From Methylobacterium sp. J-076 (GTDB taxonomy: Bacteria > Pseudomonadota > Alphaproteobacteria > Rhizobiales > Beijerinckiaceae): a stretch of 64,000 bases of DNA. Position 1 is the stretch's first letter; the number at the start of each line of letters is the position of its first letter. The translations under genes and the position numbers were made by a program. Location of the stretch: assembly GCF_022829405.1 (NCBI RefSeq), contig NZ_JAKSXW010000134.1, positions 1 to 64,000 on the forward strand, in the 5' to 3' direction. Positions 10,057-18,814 of this stretch are shown here, one piece after another. The notes beneath the pieces were generated by a model. That model had not been told where the DNA came from and did no database searches. It was given only the letters and a program-made list of their open reading frames with translations.

Positions 10057-10731
10057 TCACCGCCTGCCGGCGGCGGCCAAGCTGGATCGGTCCACGATCT
10101 CGACCGCGCCGCGCCGGAGCTCGATCAGGCCCGCCTCGGCCCATTGCGCGAGGATGCGGCTCACCACCTCGCGCACGCTGCCGACGTCGTCGGCGAGCGT
10201 CTGGTGGGTCACCGCGGCGACGCCCCGCGGGTCGGCTTCCGCCAGGAGCCGCTGGGCGAGGCGCTGCTTCAACGGGGCGAAGGCCACCTCGTCGATCAGC
10301 GTGAACAGGCCGGACATGAGCCGCGTGTAGTCGTCCATGACGAGGCTGCGGAACGCGGCGCTGTCGCCCATCAGGTGCTGGAACGTGCTCTCCGGCAGGG
10401 CGGCGAGCTCGGTCCGCTCCTCGGCCACGCTCTGGGCCGGGAAGGTGCCGCCGGAGAGGAGGCATTGCGTGGTCAGGGCGCAGGTGCCCCCTGGGCCGAC
10501 CTTGTAGATCAGCACCTCGCGCCCGCCCTCCGACATGCGGAAGATGCGGGTGCGCCCCTCCAGGCACATCAGGTAGTGGGCGCAGGCCCCGTCCAGCTCG
10601 TAGGCGACGGCGCCGGCCTCCAGCACCGGAAACTGCACCGTGCCCCTGGCGAGCTGCAGGTGGGCGGGGGCGAGGGACTGGATGAGCGGAAACCGGCCGA
10701 TCCAGCGCTCGACCTTGTGCGCGTCCGTCAT
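10057..10731 (-). CDS. Crp/Fnr-family transcriptional regulator
   Basis: A 224-residue protein. Residues about 15-130 form a cyclic-nucleotide-binding-like beta-barrel; residues about 150-215 hold the Crp-type helix-turn-helix, THQTLADDVGSVREVVSRIL. There is no N-terminal Cys cluster, so it is not an Fe-S sensor of the FNR type, and a classical cAMP-pocket motif is not evident. The signal is unknown. It diverges from the pentapeptide-repeat gene, and the 183-bp gap contains a CRP-like palindrome nearly midway between the two starts. A far longer reading frame extends upstream but runs antisense through the next gene; the ATG at 10729-10731 fits the domain start. Confidence 0.88.
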   Translation of the reverse strand: MTDAHKVERWIGRFPLIQSLAPAHLQLARGTVQFPVLEAGAVAYELDGACAHYLMCLEGRTRIFRMSEGGREVLIYKVGPGGTCALTTQCLLSGGTFPAQSVAEERTELAALPESTFQHLMGDSAAFRSLVMDDYTRLMSGLFTLIDEVAFAPLKQRLAQRLLAEADPRGVAAVTHQTLADDVGSVREVVSRILAQWAEAGLIELRRGAVEIVDRSSLAAAGRR

Positions 10732-10811
10732 GGCTGGCGTCACCCTCCGGCCGCGGCGACGGGGGGATCGTCCGGCGCGCGTTGCGTTTTTCTCCCGCCG
10801 CGCCGGACTTG

Positions 10812-10827
10812 TGTGACCTGGGTCACC
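10812..10827. promoter_or_regulatory. CRP-like operator
   Basis: The sequence TGTGACCTGGGTCACC matches the CRP/FNR-superfamily pattern TGTGA-N6-TCAC. Its inner 14 bp (10813-10826, GTGACCTGGGTCAC) are a palindrome apart from the central two bases. It lies about 81 bp from the start of the Crp/Fnr gene and about 88 bp from the start of the pentapeptide-repeat gene, so the adjacent regulator could control both. Confidence 0.6.
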
Positions 10828-10914
10828 GACCGGGTGCGACGGCCCGGCATAGCATCGCGGCCCAACGAACACGATACGGGGCCGGCCCTGCCAGGCGCCC
10901 GACGGGAGTGAAGA

Positions 10915-11715
10915 ATGCGCCGCCTCGCCCTGAGCGTCCTGCTCGCCGCCCTCGCCGCCGGCCCCGCTCGGGCCGAACAGGACCTGCTGCTCGGAGCGGA
11001 CATGACCTCGCCCGCGATGACCCAGGCCGAGATGAGCCGCGCCGACATCGTGGCGATGATCGCGGCCGCGGGCGGCAGGCCCCTCGACCTGCACGACAAG
11101 GCGCTGTCGGGCCTCGACCTCTCCGGCCTGAACCTGAAGGGCGCCAACCTGCGCACCGCGCGCCTCAACCGGGCGAACCTGCGCGGCACGGACCTGAGCG
11201 GGGCGAACCTGCAGCAGGCGTGGTTCCTGAAGGCCGACCTGTCGGGCGCCACCCTCGCGGACGCGACGATGTTCGGCATCACCGCCCGGGACGCCAACTT
11301 CCGCGGCGCCGACCTCAGCCGCGCCATGCCGATCGGGGACTTCAAGGGCGCCGACATGAGCGGGGCGACGCTGGTCGATCTCAAGGGCGGCGCCGACATC
11401 AGGAACCAGTCCATGGGCCTGATGCGGGCGGTGTTCACCTCGGTGAACCTCTCGGGGGCGCACCTGAAGGGGGCCAACCTCGGGCGCTCGCGCCTGGAAT
11501 ACGCGAACCTCAAGGACGCCGACCTCACCGACGTGGTGCTGATGGGCTCGGACCTCTCCGGGGCGAACCTGACCGGGGCCACGGTGGCGGGGGCGGACTT
11601 CAAGAACGTCGATGTCAGCGGCGCCCGCCTCATCGACCTCAAGGGCCAGGCCAGCGCCAGGGACTGGGCGGCGCGCGTCAACGCCGACCGCGCCGTCACC
11701 CAGGCCGCCCCCTGA
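10915..11715 (+). CDS. Secreted pentapeptide-repeat protein
   Basis: A 266-residue protein with a signal peptide (1-20, ending ARA). From about residue 60 to 250 it is made of A(D/N)Lxx pentapeptides such as LDLSG LNLKG ANLRT and ADLSG ATLAD, which fold into a right-handed quadrilateral beta-helix. The regular run is interrupted around residues 135-175. Export suggests a periplasmic or surface role rather than the gyrase-protection role of cytoplasmic members. It diverges from the Crp/Fnr gene across the CRP-like site. The exact function is unknown. Confidence 0.85.
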   Translation: MRRLALSVLLAALAAGPARAEQDLLLGADMTSPAMTQAEMSRADIVAMIAAAGGRPLDLHDKALSGLDLSGLNLKGANLRTARLNRANLRGTDLSGANLQQAWFLKADLSGATLADATMFGITARDANFRGADLSRAMPIGDFKGADMSGATLVDLKGGADIRNQSMGLMRAVFTSVNLSGAHLKGANLGRSRLEYANLKDADLTDVVLMGSDLSGANLTGATVAGADFKNVDVSGARLIDLKGQASARDWAARVNADRAVTQAAP

Positions 11716-11914
11716 CCCCGGGGCGCCCCCCTCCGGCCGGCCGGAGACTTCGGCGCGGGGCGGGAGAGGGGCGCGTCCGCGCTTTATTCCACCGCCCCGC
11801 CCGTGCATGATGCGCGCGGAGGCGTGGTGCCGCGCCCGCGCCGGCACCGCCACGGGATCGCGTCCCAAGCCCGGCATCAACGGGCGCTGCGATCCCGCCA
11901 CAGGGAGGGTTTGA

Positions 11915-13258
11915 ATGGATCGTCGCGTCCTGTTGGCCGGCGTCGGCGGTCTCGCCGCGTGGACCGCGCTTCGCCCGTCGCCCCGCGCCCTCGCGGGCGA
12001 CAGGACGCCAATCGTCCTCTGGCACGCGATGTCGGGGGCGAACGGCGAGGAAGTCGACCGCTTGGCGCGGGACTTCAACGCCAGCCAATCCGAGGTGACG
12101 CTGGAGGCGGTGTTCAAGGGCACCTATCCCGAGACGCTCACGGCGGCGATCGCTGCCTTCCGCGCGGGGAAGGCGCCGCACATCGTCCAGGTCTTCGAGG
12201 TCGGCACCGGGACGATGCTGCAGGCGGGCCCCGCCATCAAGCCGGTCTGGAAGCTCGCCGAGGAGACCGGGCTCGCCCTCGATCCCAACGCCTACATCCC
12301 CGGGGTGCGCGGCTACTACAGCCTGCCGGACGGCAAGCTCGCCTCGATGCCGTTCAACTCCTCGACCGCGGTGATGTGGTACAACCGCGACGCCTTCGAG
12401 AAGGCGGGGCTCGACCCGGACACGCCGCCGGCCACCTACGATGCCTTCGCCCAGGCGGCCCGCACCCTGGCCTCCAAGGCGCCGACGCCCATCGCCAGCA
12501 CGTCGGCCTGGATGACCTGGATCCAGTTCGAGGAATACGCCGCGATCCAGAACCTCGCCTACGCCACCGAGAACGACGGCTACGACGGCCTCGGCGCGCA
12601 GCTGCTCATCAACACGAAGCCCTTCGTCGATCAGCTCCAGCGGTTCATGGACCTCGCGAAGGACGGCGCCTTCAAGTACGCCGGGCGCGATACGGCGCCG
12701 GACGCGGTGTTCTACTCCGGCCAGGCGGCGATCGGGTTCGGCTCGTCCTCGGGCCGCGCCGACATCGTGAAGAACGCCAAGTTCCGCTACGCCGAGGCGT
12801 TCCTGCCCACCGAGCCGGCGCTGAACCCGAACCCGAACAACTCCATCATCGGCGGCGCCAGCCTCTGGGCGATGACCGCGCCGAAGCGGAGCGAGGCCGA
12901 GTACAAGGCGGTGGCCGCGTTCTACGGGTTCATCTCCACGCCCGAGCAGGTCGCCCTCTACGCCCAGCACACCGGCTACGTCCCGGTGACGGTGGCCGGC
13001 TACGAGGCGACGAAGCGATCCGGCTACTTCGAGAAGAACCCCGGCACCGACGTGCCGGCGCGGCAGCTCTCCCGCGGGGCGCTGACCCCGAACTCCCGCG
13101 GGCTGCGGCTCGGCCGCCTGCCGGAGATCCGCGCGATCCTCTACGAGGAGATCGAGAAGGCGCTCCAGGGCCAGCAGACCGCGCAGGCCGCGATGGACGG
13201 CGCCGTCAGCCGGGGCAACCGCGTGCTGCGCGAGTTCCAGAAGTCGGCCAGGGGCTGA
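11915..13258 (+). CDS. ugpB: Glycerol-3-phosphate ABC transporter, substrate-binding protein
   Basis: A 447-residue periplasmic binding protein. The N-terminus MDRRVLLAGVGGLAAW has paired Arg before a hydrophobic stretch, so export may be by Sec or Tat. After cleavage it begins with the UgpB-like segment IVLWHAMSGANGEEVDRLA and has HIVQVFEVGTGTM, as in E. coli UgpB. GGGAGGG precedes the ATG. It heads ugpBAEC, a complete importer for sn-glycerol-3-phosphate and its diesters, normally used for phosphate or glycerol scavenging. Confidence 0.92.
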   Translation: MDRRVLLAGVGGLAAWTALRPSPRALAGDRTPIVLWHAMSGANGEEVDRLARDFNASQSEVTLEAVFKGTYPETLTAAIAAFRAGKAPHIVQVFEVGTGTMLQAGPAIKPVWKLAEETGLALDPNAYIPGVRGYYSLPDGKLASMPFNSSTAVMWYNRDAFEKAGLDPDTPPATYDAFAQAARTLASKAPTPIASTSAWMTWIQFEEYAAIQNLAYATENDGYDGLGAQLLINTKPFVDQLQRFMDLAKDGAFKYAGRDTAPDAVFYSGQAAIGFGSSSGRADIVKNAKFRYAEAFLPTEPALNPNPNNSIIGGASLWAMTAPKRSEAEYKAVAAFYGFISTPEQVALYAQHTGYVPVTVAGYEATKRSGYFEKNPGTDVPARQLSRGALTPNSRGLRLGRLPEIRAILYEEIEKALQGQQTAQAAMDGAVSRGNRVLREFQKSARG

Positions 13259-13288
13259 CGCGGCAGGTCGGCGGAAGGCTCTCCCACC

Positions 13289-14170
13289 ATGGAACGACGC
13301 ACGCTGTTCCCGGGGCGGATGCTCCCGGCCCTGCTGATCCTGCCGCAACTGGTGCTGACGCTGGTGTTCTTCCTCTGGCCCGCCGTCCAGGCGATCCGGT
13401 CGAGCCTGGAGCGCGAGGACGCCTTCGGCACCAGCACGGAGTTCGTGGGGCTCGACAACTTCGCCGATTTGTTCGGCGATCCCCTCTACGTCGCGGCGAT
13501 CGGGCGGACGGCGTTCTTCTGCGCCGGGGTCACCGCCGTCTCGATGGGCGTGGCCCTGCTGCTCGCCGTCCTGGCGGATGGCGAGCTCCGCGGGCGCGCC
13601 TTCTACCGCACGATGCTGATCTGGCCCTACGCCGTGGCCCCCGCCATGGCGGCGGTGCTGTGGGTGCTGATGTTCCACCCGCAGATCGGCCTCGTCGGCG
13701 CGTGGCTGAACCGGATCGGGATCGCCTGGGACTACAAGCTCGACGGCACGCAGGCGATGGCGCTGGTGATCCTGGCCGCCGCCTGGAAGCAGATCAGCTA
13801 CAACTTCATCTTCTTCCTGGCCGGCCTCCAGGCCATCCCGAAGACGATCATCGAGGCGGCCCGGATCGACGGCAGCCGCGGGGTCCACCGGTTCCGCACC
13901 ATCGTCCTGCCGCTGCTGATGCCGACCGTGTACTTCCTGCTGGTGGTCGATCTCGTCTACGCCGCCTTCGACACCTTCGCGACGGTCTACGCGGTGAACG
14001 GCGGCGGCCCCGGCCAGTCGACCCAGACGCTGGTGCTGAAGGTCTACCTGGACGGCATCGTCAACGCGAATATCGGCTCGTCCTCGGCCCAGTCCGTTGT
14101 GCTGATGGCGGGCGTCATCGTGCTGTGCGCCCTGCAGTTCCGGTTCCTCGGGCGGAAGGCCGTCACCTGA
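13289..14170 (+). CDS. ugpA: Glycerol-3-phosphate ABC transporter, permease
   Basis: A 293-residue inner-membrane permease with about six hydrophobic segments and the EAA loop motif [20 protein letters not shown] that docks onto the ATPase. The C-terminal part ([18 protein letters not shown]) resembles UgpA. It starts 30 bp after ugpB, and its stop overlaps the ugpE start by one base (TGATG), indicating translational coupling. Confidence 0.92.
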   Translation: MERRTLFPGRMLPALLILPQLVLTLVFFLWPAVQAIRSSLEREDAFGTSTEFVGLDNFADLFGDPLYVAAIGRTAFFCAGVTAVSMGVALLLAVLADGELRGRAFYRTMLIWPYAVAPAMAAVLWVLMFHPQIGLVGAWLNRIGIAWDYKLDGTQAMALVILAAAWKQISYNFIFFLAGLQAIPKTIIEAARIDGSRGVHRFRTIVLPLLMPTVYFLLVVDLVYAAFDTFATVYAVNGGGPGQSTQTLVLKVYLDGIVNANIGSSSAQSVVLMAGVIVLCALQFRFLGRKAVT

Positions 14171-15003
14171 TGCGCCAAGGTCTGCTCCGCCTCGTCCCCC
14201 ACGCGGTGATGATCCTGGCGATCCTGCTCTTCGCCTTCCCGATCTGGATCGCGATCGCCGGCTCGACGCAGGATTCCGCCGCCATCGCCCGGGGCGAGAT
14301 CTCGCTGCTGCCGGACCTGTCCGGCCTCGGCGTCTACCGGGAGGTGCTGGTCCAGGGGTCGTCCGGGGCGGGGCCGGTCTGGCGGGCGCTGCTCGTGTCG
14401 GCGGGGATGGCGCTGGCCATCGCCCTCGGCAAGATCGCCCTGTCGCTGCCCTCGGCCTACGCGGTGACGTTCTTCCGCTTCCCCTTCCGGATGACCGCCT
14501 TCTGGCTGATCTTCCTCACGCTGATGCTGCCCGTCGAGGTGCGGCTGATCCCGACCTTCCAGGTGATGTCGTCCCTCGACCTCATCAACAGCTTCACGGG
14601 GCTGACGATTCCGCTGATCGCCTCGGCGACCGCGACGCTGCTGTTCCGGCAGACCTTCCTCGCCATCCCGGACGAGCTGGTGGAGGCGGCGCGGATGGAC
14701 GGGGCCGGCCCCTTGCGCTTCCTGCGGGACATCGTGATCCCGGTCTCGGGGGCCAACATCGCGGCGCTGTTCGTGATCCTGTTCGTCTACGGGTGGAACC
14801 AGTACCTGTGGCCGCTGCTGGTGGCGACCGACCCGAAGCTCGACACGGTGGTGATCGGCATCGTCAAGATGATCGGCGTCGACACCGCCACGGAGTGGAA
14901 CAAGGTGATGGCGACGGCGGTGCTGGCGCTGATCCCGCCCGTGGCGGTGGTGCTGCTGATGCAGCGCTGGTTCGTGAAGGGCCTGACGGAGGGCGACAAG
15001 TGA
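14170..15003 (+). CDS. ugpE: Glycerol-3-phosphate ABC transporter, permease
   Basis: A 277-residue permease with six hydrophobic segments. The EAA motif reads [20 protein letters not shown]. The C-terminal segment [18 protein letters not shown] and [10 protein letters not shown] are typical of UgpE. Its start overlaps the ugpA stop and its stop overlaps the ugpC start, each as TGATG. It pairs with UgpA to form the membrane channel. Confidence 0.92.
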   Translation: MRQGLLRLVPHAVMILAILLFAFPIWIAIAGSTQDSAAIARGEISLLPDLSGLGVYREVLVQGSSGAGPVWRALLVSAGMALAIALGKIALSLPSAYAVTFFRFPFRMTAFWLIFLTLMLPVEVRLIPTFQVMSSLDLINSFTGLTIPLIASATATLLFRQTFLAIPDELVEAARMDGAGPLRFLRDIVIPVSGANIAALFVILFVYGWNQYLWPLLVATDPKLDTVVIGIVKMIGVDTATEWNKVMATAVLALIPPVAVVLLMQRWFVKGLTEGDK

Positions 15004-16070
15004 TGGCGGGCCTGCGGCTCGAGGGCCTGCGCAAGAGCTTCGGCGCCCACGAGATCCTGAAGGGGGTCGATCTCGCCCTCGCGGACGGGGAGATGCTGGT
15101 GATCGTCGGCGCCTCGGGCTGCGGGAAATCCACCCTCCTGCGCCTCGTGGCGGGGCTGGAGACACCCAGTGCCGGCCGCATCCTGATCGACGGGCGCGAC
15201 GTGACGGGCATCGACCCCTCGGCGCGCGACATCGCCATGGTGTTCCAGAACTACGCGCTCTATCCGCACATGAGCGTGTTCGACAACATGGCCTACGGCT
15301 TGAAGATCCGCGGCCTGCCCCGGGCCGAGATCCGCGCGAAGGTCGATGCCGCCTCGGCCCTGCTCGGCCTGGAGGCGCTCCTCGACCGCAAGCCGCGCCA
15401 GCTCTCCGGCGGCCAGCGCCAGCGCGTGGCCATGGGCCGGGCCATCGTCCGCGACCCGAAGCTGTTCCTGTTCGACGAGCCCCTGTCGAACCTCGATGCC
15501 AAGCTGCGGGTGCAGATGCGCGGGGAGATCCGCCGTCTCCAGCGCCGGCTGAAGGTGACGAGCCTCTACGTCACCCACGATCAGGTCGAGGCCATGACGC
15601 TGGGCGACCGGCTGCTGGTGATGCACCAGGGCGTGCCGGTGCAGCTGGCGACGCCGACCGAGGTGTTCGAGCGCCCCGCCGACACCTACGTGGCGGGCTT
15701 CATCGGCTCGCCGGCGATGAACCTCCTGCCCGGCCTCCTCGGCCGGAACGGCACCGCGGTCTCCCTCGACGGCACGGAGATCGACCTGGGCCCGAGGCGG
15801 ATTCCCCGGCCGGACGGCCACCGCGTGATCCTGGGCATCCGCCCGGAGCACGTGGCCCTCGACCCCGCGGGCGCGGCATGGCCGGTGGAGGTGGTGGAGC
15901 TCCTCGGCTCGGAGATGCTGGTGCACGGCCGGAGTGCCGCCGGGGCCTCGCTGACCCTCCGGACCGCCAACGGCCCGCCGCCGGGCGAGGCGATCCGGGT
16001 GTCGTTCCCCGCCGCCCATCTCCACGTCTTCGATGAGGCCACGGGCCTGCGCCTCGAACCCGCCGGATAG
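15003..16070 (+). CDS. ugpC: Glycerol-3-phosphate ABC transporter, ATP-binding protein
   Basis: A 355-residue ATPase. Walker A is GASGCGKST, the Q-loop [14 protein letters not shown], the signature [14 protein letters not shown], Walker B LFLFDEP followed by LSNLDAKLR, and the switch His in [10 protein letters not shown]. Residues about 240-355 form the TOBE regulatory region (GIRPEHVAL). This MalK/UgpC architecture can also serve other sugar permeases. It closes the ugpBAEC operon and overlaps ugpE by one base. Confidence 0.93.
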   Translation: MAGLRLEGLRKSFGAHEILKGVDLALADGEMLVIVGASGCGKSTLLRLVAGLETPSAGRILIDGRDVTGIDPSARDIAMVFQNYALYPHMSVFDNMAYGLKIRGLPRAEIRAKVDAASALLGLEALLDRKPRQLSGGQRQRVAMGRAIVRDPKLFLFDEPLSNLDAKLRVQMRGEIRRLQRRLKVTSLYVTHDQVEAMTLGDRLLVMHQGVPVQLATPTEVFERPADTYVAGFIGSPAMNLLPGLLGRNGTAVSLDGTEIDLGPRRIPRPDGHRVILGIRPEHVALDPAGAAWPVEVVELLGSEMLVHGRSAAGASLTLRTANGPPPGEAIRVSFPAAHLHVFDEATGLRLEPAG

Positions 16071-16113
16071 CCGGCGCGTTCACCCCCCGGTCCTCACCCG
16101 AACGGGAGCCCCG

Positions 16114-17196
16114 ATGTCGCGCCTCTCCGAGCGCAAGGCTCGCCTGATCGTCCATGGCGATCAGCCCTACAATGCCGAACCGCCCCTCGGCCGACTGCGC
16201 GCCTCCTACAGGACCCCGGCGGAGGACTTCTATGTCCGCTCCCACGGCGATCTACCGGACCTCGACCTCGAAACCTGGCGCCTCACCGTCGATGGCGGAG
16301 CCGGTGTCACGCGGGAGCTTTCGCTGCACGACCTCCGTACCCGTTTCCCGGAAGCCACCGTCACGGCAACGATGCAATGTGCCGGCAATCGTCGCGCAGA
16401 CATGCGCGCGGTCGCCCCGGTATCCGGCGATCCCTGGGAGGCCGGGGCCATCGGGACGGCCGAATGGACCGGAGTCCGCCTGGGCGACATCCTGCGCGAG
16501 GCAGGTGTCGCGGATGGGGCGGACCGCCATGTGGCCTTCGAGAGCCACGACATGGTGGAAGGCCGCCCCTACGGGGTCTCGATCCCGCTCGGCAAGGCGA
16601 TCGCGCCCGAGACTTTGATCGCCTACGCCATGAACGGGGAAGCCTTGCTGCCCGAGCACGGCTTCCCGGCCCGCGTGGTGGTGCCGGGCTTTGCCGGCGT
16701 GCGCAGCCCCAAATGGATCCGGCGCCTCGCCGTGCAGGACCACCCGTCCGACAACCCGATCCAGGCGGGCGATTACAAGCTGTACCCGCCCGATGTGACC
16801 GCCGAGACGGCGGACCCGACCGGGGGACACACCATCGATACGATGCCGCTGAACGCCGCGATCTGCGAGCCGGAACGCGGCGCTGCCCTCACGGCCGGAA
16901 GGACCAGGATCCGCGGCTACGCGGTGAGCGGCGACAGGGCCATCGTCCGTGTCGATGTCTCCGGGGATGGCGGCCGGTCCTGGGGGCAGGCTGATCTCGC
17001 GCACGAGGCGGACGCGCCGTTTGCCTGGACGTTCTGGAGCGTGGAACTCGCCCTGCCGCCCGGCGAGCACGAACTTGCGGTCCGTGCCTGGGACGCGGCC
17101 GGCCAGACGCAGCCGGCGCTGCCGGACGACGTCTGGAACCACAAAGGCTACCTCTGCACCTGCTGGCATCGGGTGCGGGTCAGCGTGACCGAATGA
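16114..17196 (+). CDS. Sulfite-oxidase-family molybdopterin enzyme
   Basis: A 360-residue protein with the sulfite oxidase molybdopterin domain (about 30-225) and the C-terminal dimerisation domain (about 230-355). The molybdenum-ligand Cys89 lies in TMQCAGNRRADM. There is no cytochrome b5 or c domain and no Tat or Sec signal, so it resembles the heme-free plant-type enzyme and would be cytoplasmic as read. Likely reaction: sulfite to sulfate; the electron acceptor is unknown. The ATG at 16114 follows GGGAG. It lies 43 bp after ugpC on the same strand but is functionally unrelated. Confidence 0.85.
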   Translation: MSRLSERKARLIVHGDQPYNAEPPLGRLRASYRTPAEDFYVRSHGDLPDLDLETWRLTVDGGAGVTRELSLHDLRTRFPEATVTATMQCAGNRRADMRAVAPVSGDPWEAGAIGTAEWTGVRLGDILREAGVADGADRHVAFESHDMVEGRPYGVSIPLGKAIAPETLIAYAMNGEALLPEHGFPARVVVPGFAGVRSPKWIRRLAVQDHPSDNPIQAGDYKLYPPDVTAETADPTGGHTIDTMPLNAAICEPERGAALTAGRTRIRGYAVSGDRAIVRVDVSGDGGRSWGQADLAHEADAPFAWTFWSVELALPPGEHELAVRAWDAAGQTQPALPDDVWNHKGYLCTCWHRVRVSVTE

Positions 17197-17233
17197 AACA
17201 TCGATCTCTCGATCCCCGCTTCGAATGACCGAG

Positions 17234-17258
17234 GCGGTCCGTGAGCCGGCGGGACCGC
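17234..17258. other. Hairpin between convergent genes
   Basis: Perfect 7-bp arms GCGGTCC (17234-17240) and GGACCGC (17252-17258) surround an 11-base loop, between the convergent sulfite-oxidase-like and FAD-oxidoreductase genes. No T-run follows on either strand, so it is at best a weak or Rho-assisted terminator. Confidence 0.3.
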
Positions 17259-17408
17259 GCCGCTTCCTCCGCCGCGTGAAAGCGGACCGACAGAAACCGA
17301 CCCTGGCCAGCCATTCCGAGGCGCCGGCCCATGCGGCGGGAGCCGGCCGGTGGCGCCACGCCTGCCGTGCGGGAGCAGAACCGACCCCACCGCGCGCTCC
17401 GCGTTGCC

Positions 17409-18812
17409 TCAGGCCGGAATGAGCTTGCCCGGATTCATCAGTCCGTCCGGGTCGAGGGCCCGGCGCAGGGTGCGCATCAGTTCGAGCTCCACCGGGTCCT
17501 TGAAGCGGGCCATCTCGCCGAGCTTGGCGGCGCCGATACCGTGCTCGGCCGAGAACGTGCCGCCACACTCCACCGCCAGCGCATCGACACGGCCGGCGAT
17601 CTCCTCCCGCAAGGGTGAGAAATCCCCCTCGGCCCACCCCTCCGGCGCGTGGACGTTGCAATGGATGTTGCCGTCGCCGAGATGGCTGAGGAGAACCACC
17701 GAGCAGCCGGGGAATGCGCGGGCGCAGGTGGGGCCGACCGTGTCGAGGAAGCGGGAGGCGGCCGAGATCGGCACGGCGATGTCGCATTTCACGTGAGGAC
17801 CGTGGCGGACCTGCGCCTCGGCGAAGGCCTCCCGCAGCCGCCAGAAGCCGGCCCGCGCCGTCTCGCTGTCCGCGAGGACGGCATCCGTCACGAGGCCCTC
17901 CTCGTAGGCGGCAGACAGGGCCTCCTCGAGGGCCGGGCGTGCCCCGTCGGCCGTGGCGGCGGCGAATTCCACGAGGATGTGGTGGTCGGCCGGCGCGACG
18001 GGCAGGCGCGTGCCGGGGATGTGGCGCAGCACGAGGCCGAGGCCGCGCCGGCTCATGTATTCGAAGGTGTGGAGGTCGCCTCCCATGGCCGTCCGGAGCG
18101 TGGAGAGCAGGGCGACACCCGCCGCCGTCGAGGACACGGAGCAGAAGGCCGTGGCGACGGAGCGCGGCGCGGGCACCAGCCGCAGCACGGCGGCGGTGAT
18201 GATGCCCAGCGTCCCCTCCGCGCCCATCATCAGATGGCGCAGGCAGTAGCCGGAATTGTCCTTGCGCAGCTTGCGCAGGCCGTTCCACACCCTCCCATCC
18301 GGCAGCACCACCTCCAGCCCGAGGGCGAGGTCGCGGGCATTGCCGTAGCGGGCCGTGCCGCTGCCGCCGGCATTGGCGGCGAGCACCCCGCCGATCTGCG
18401 CGCTGCCCTCCGATCCGATCGAGAGGGGGAACATCAGCCCGGACTCCGCGGCGGCCTCCCGCACGACGGCGAGCGGTGCCCCGGCCTCGGCGGTCAGCGT
18501 GCCGTTTGCCGCGTCGATCTCCCGGATGCGGTTCATCCGTCCGGTCAGGAGGATCATCGAATCCCCCGCCGGGGAGGGCGTAGCCCCGCCGACGAGGCCG
18601 GTGTTGCCGCCCTGCGGCACGATCGGCACGCCGTGCTCCCGGCACAGGGCGACGACCCGGGCGACCTCCGCCGTCGAGGCCGGCCGCACCACGGCGCGGG
18701 CGTGGCCCCGGTAGAGGCCCCGCCAATCGACGCAATGCGGCGCGGCATCGGCGCCGCGCAGGAGGCCCTGCGCGCCGACGATCGCCTCGAGGGCTGCCTC
18801 GAACGGGTCCAT
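17409..18812 (-). CDS. FAD-linked 2-hydroxyacid dehydrogenase (GlcD/D2HGDH type)
   Basis: A 467-residue flavoprotein of the GlcD / D-lactate / D-2-hydroxyglutarate dehydrogenase group. FAD-binding segments are PQGGNTGLVGGATP (about 83-96) and SIGSEGSAQIGGVLAANAGG; the C-terminal substrate domain has SHLGDGNIHCNVH with its metal-binding His residues and SAEHGIG. It should oxidise a D-2-hydroxyacid to a 2-oxoacid. The ATG at 18810-18812 is two bases after the stop of the ThDP-enzyme gene, which implies coupling; a start 15 codons earlier would overlap that gene. Confidence 0.88.
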   Translation of the reverse strand: MDPFEAALEAIVGAQGLLRGADAAPHCVDWRGLYRGHARAVVRPASTAEVARVVALCREHGVPIVPQGGNTGLVGGATPSPAGDSMILLTGRMNRIREIDAANGTLTAEAGAPLAVVREAAAESGLMFPLSIGSEGSAQIGGVLAANAGGSGTARYGNARDLALGLEVVLPDGRVWNGLRKLRKDNSGYCLRHLMMGAEGTLGIITAAVLRLVPAPRSVATAFCSVSSTAAGVALLSTLRTAMGGDLHTFEYMSRRGLGLVLRHIPGTRLPVAPADHHILVEFAAATADGARPALEEALSAAYEEGLVTDAVLADSETARAGFWRLREAFAEAQVRHGPHVKCDIAVPISAASRFLDTVGPTCARAFPGCSVVLLSHLGDGNIHCNVHAPEGWAEGDFSPLREEIAGRVDALAVECGGTFSAEHGIGAAKLGEMARFKDPVELELMRTLRRALDPDGLMNPGKLIPA

Positions 18813-18814
18813 GG

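Noticed and set aside
10057..12123. A 688-codon minus-strand frame including the Crp/Fnr gene
   Set aside because: Only the last 224 codons form a domain; the rest is antisense to the pentapeptide-repeat gene.
11803..15003. One 1066-codon fused gene ending in ugpE
   Set aside because: The first 780 codons are an out-of-frame shadow of ugpB and ugpA; only the final 277 codons are UgpE.
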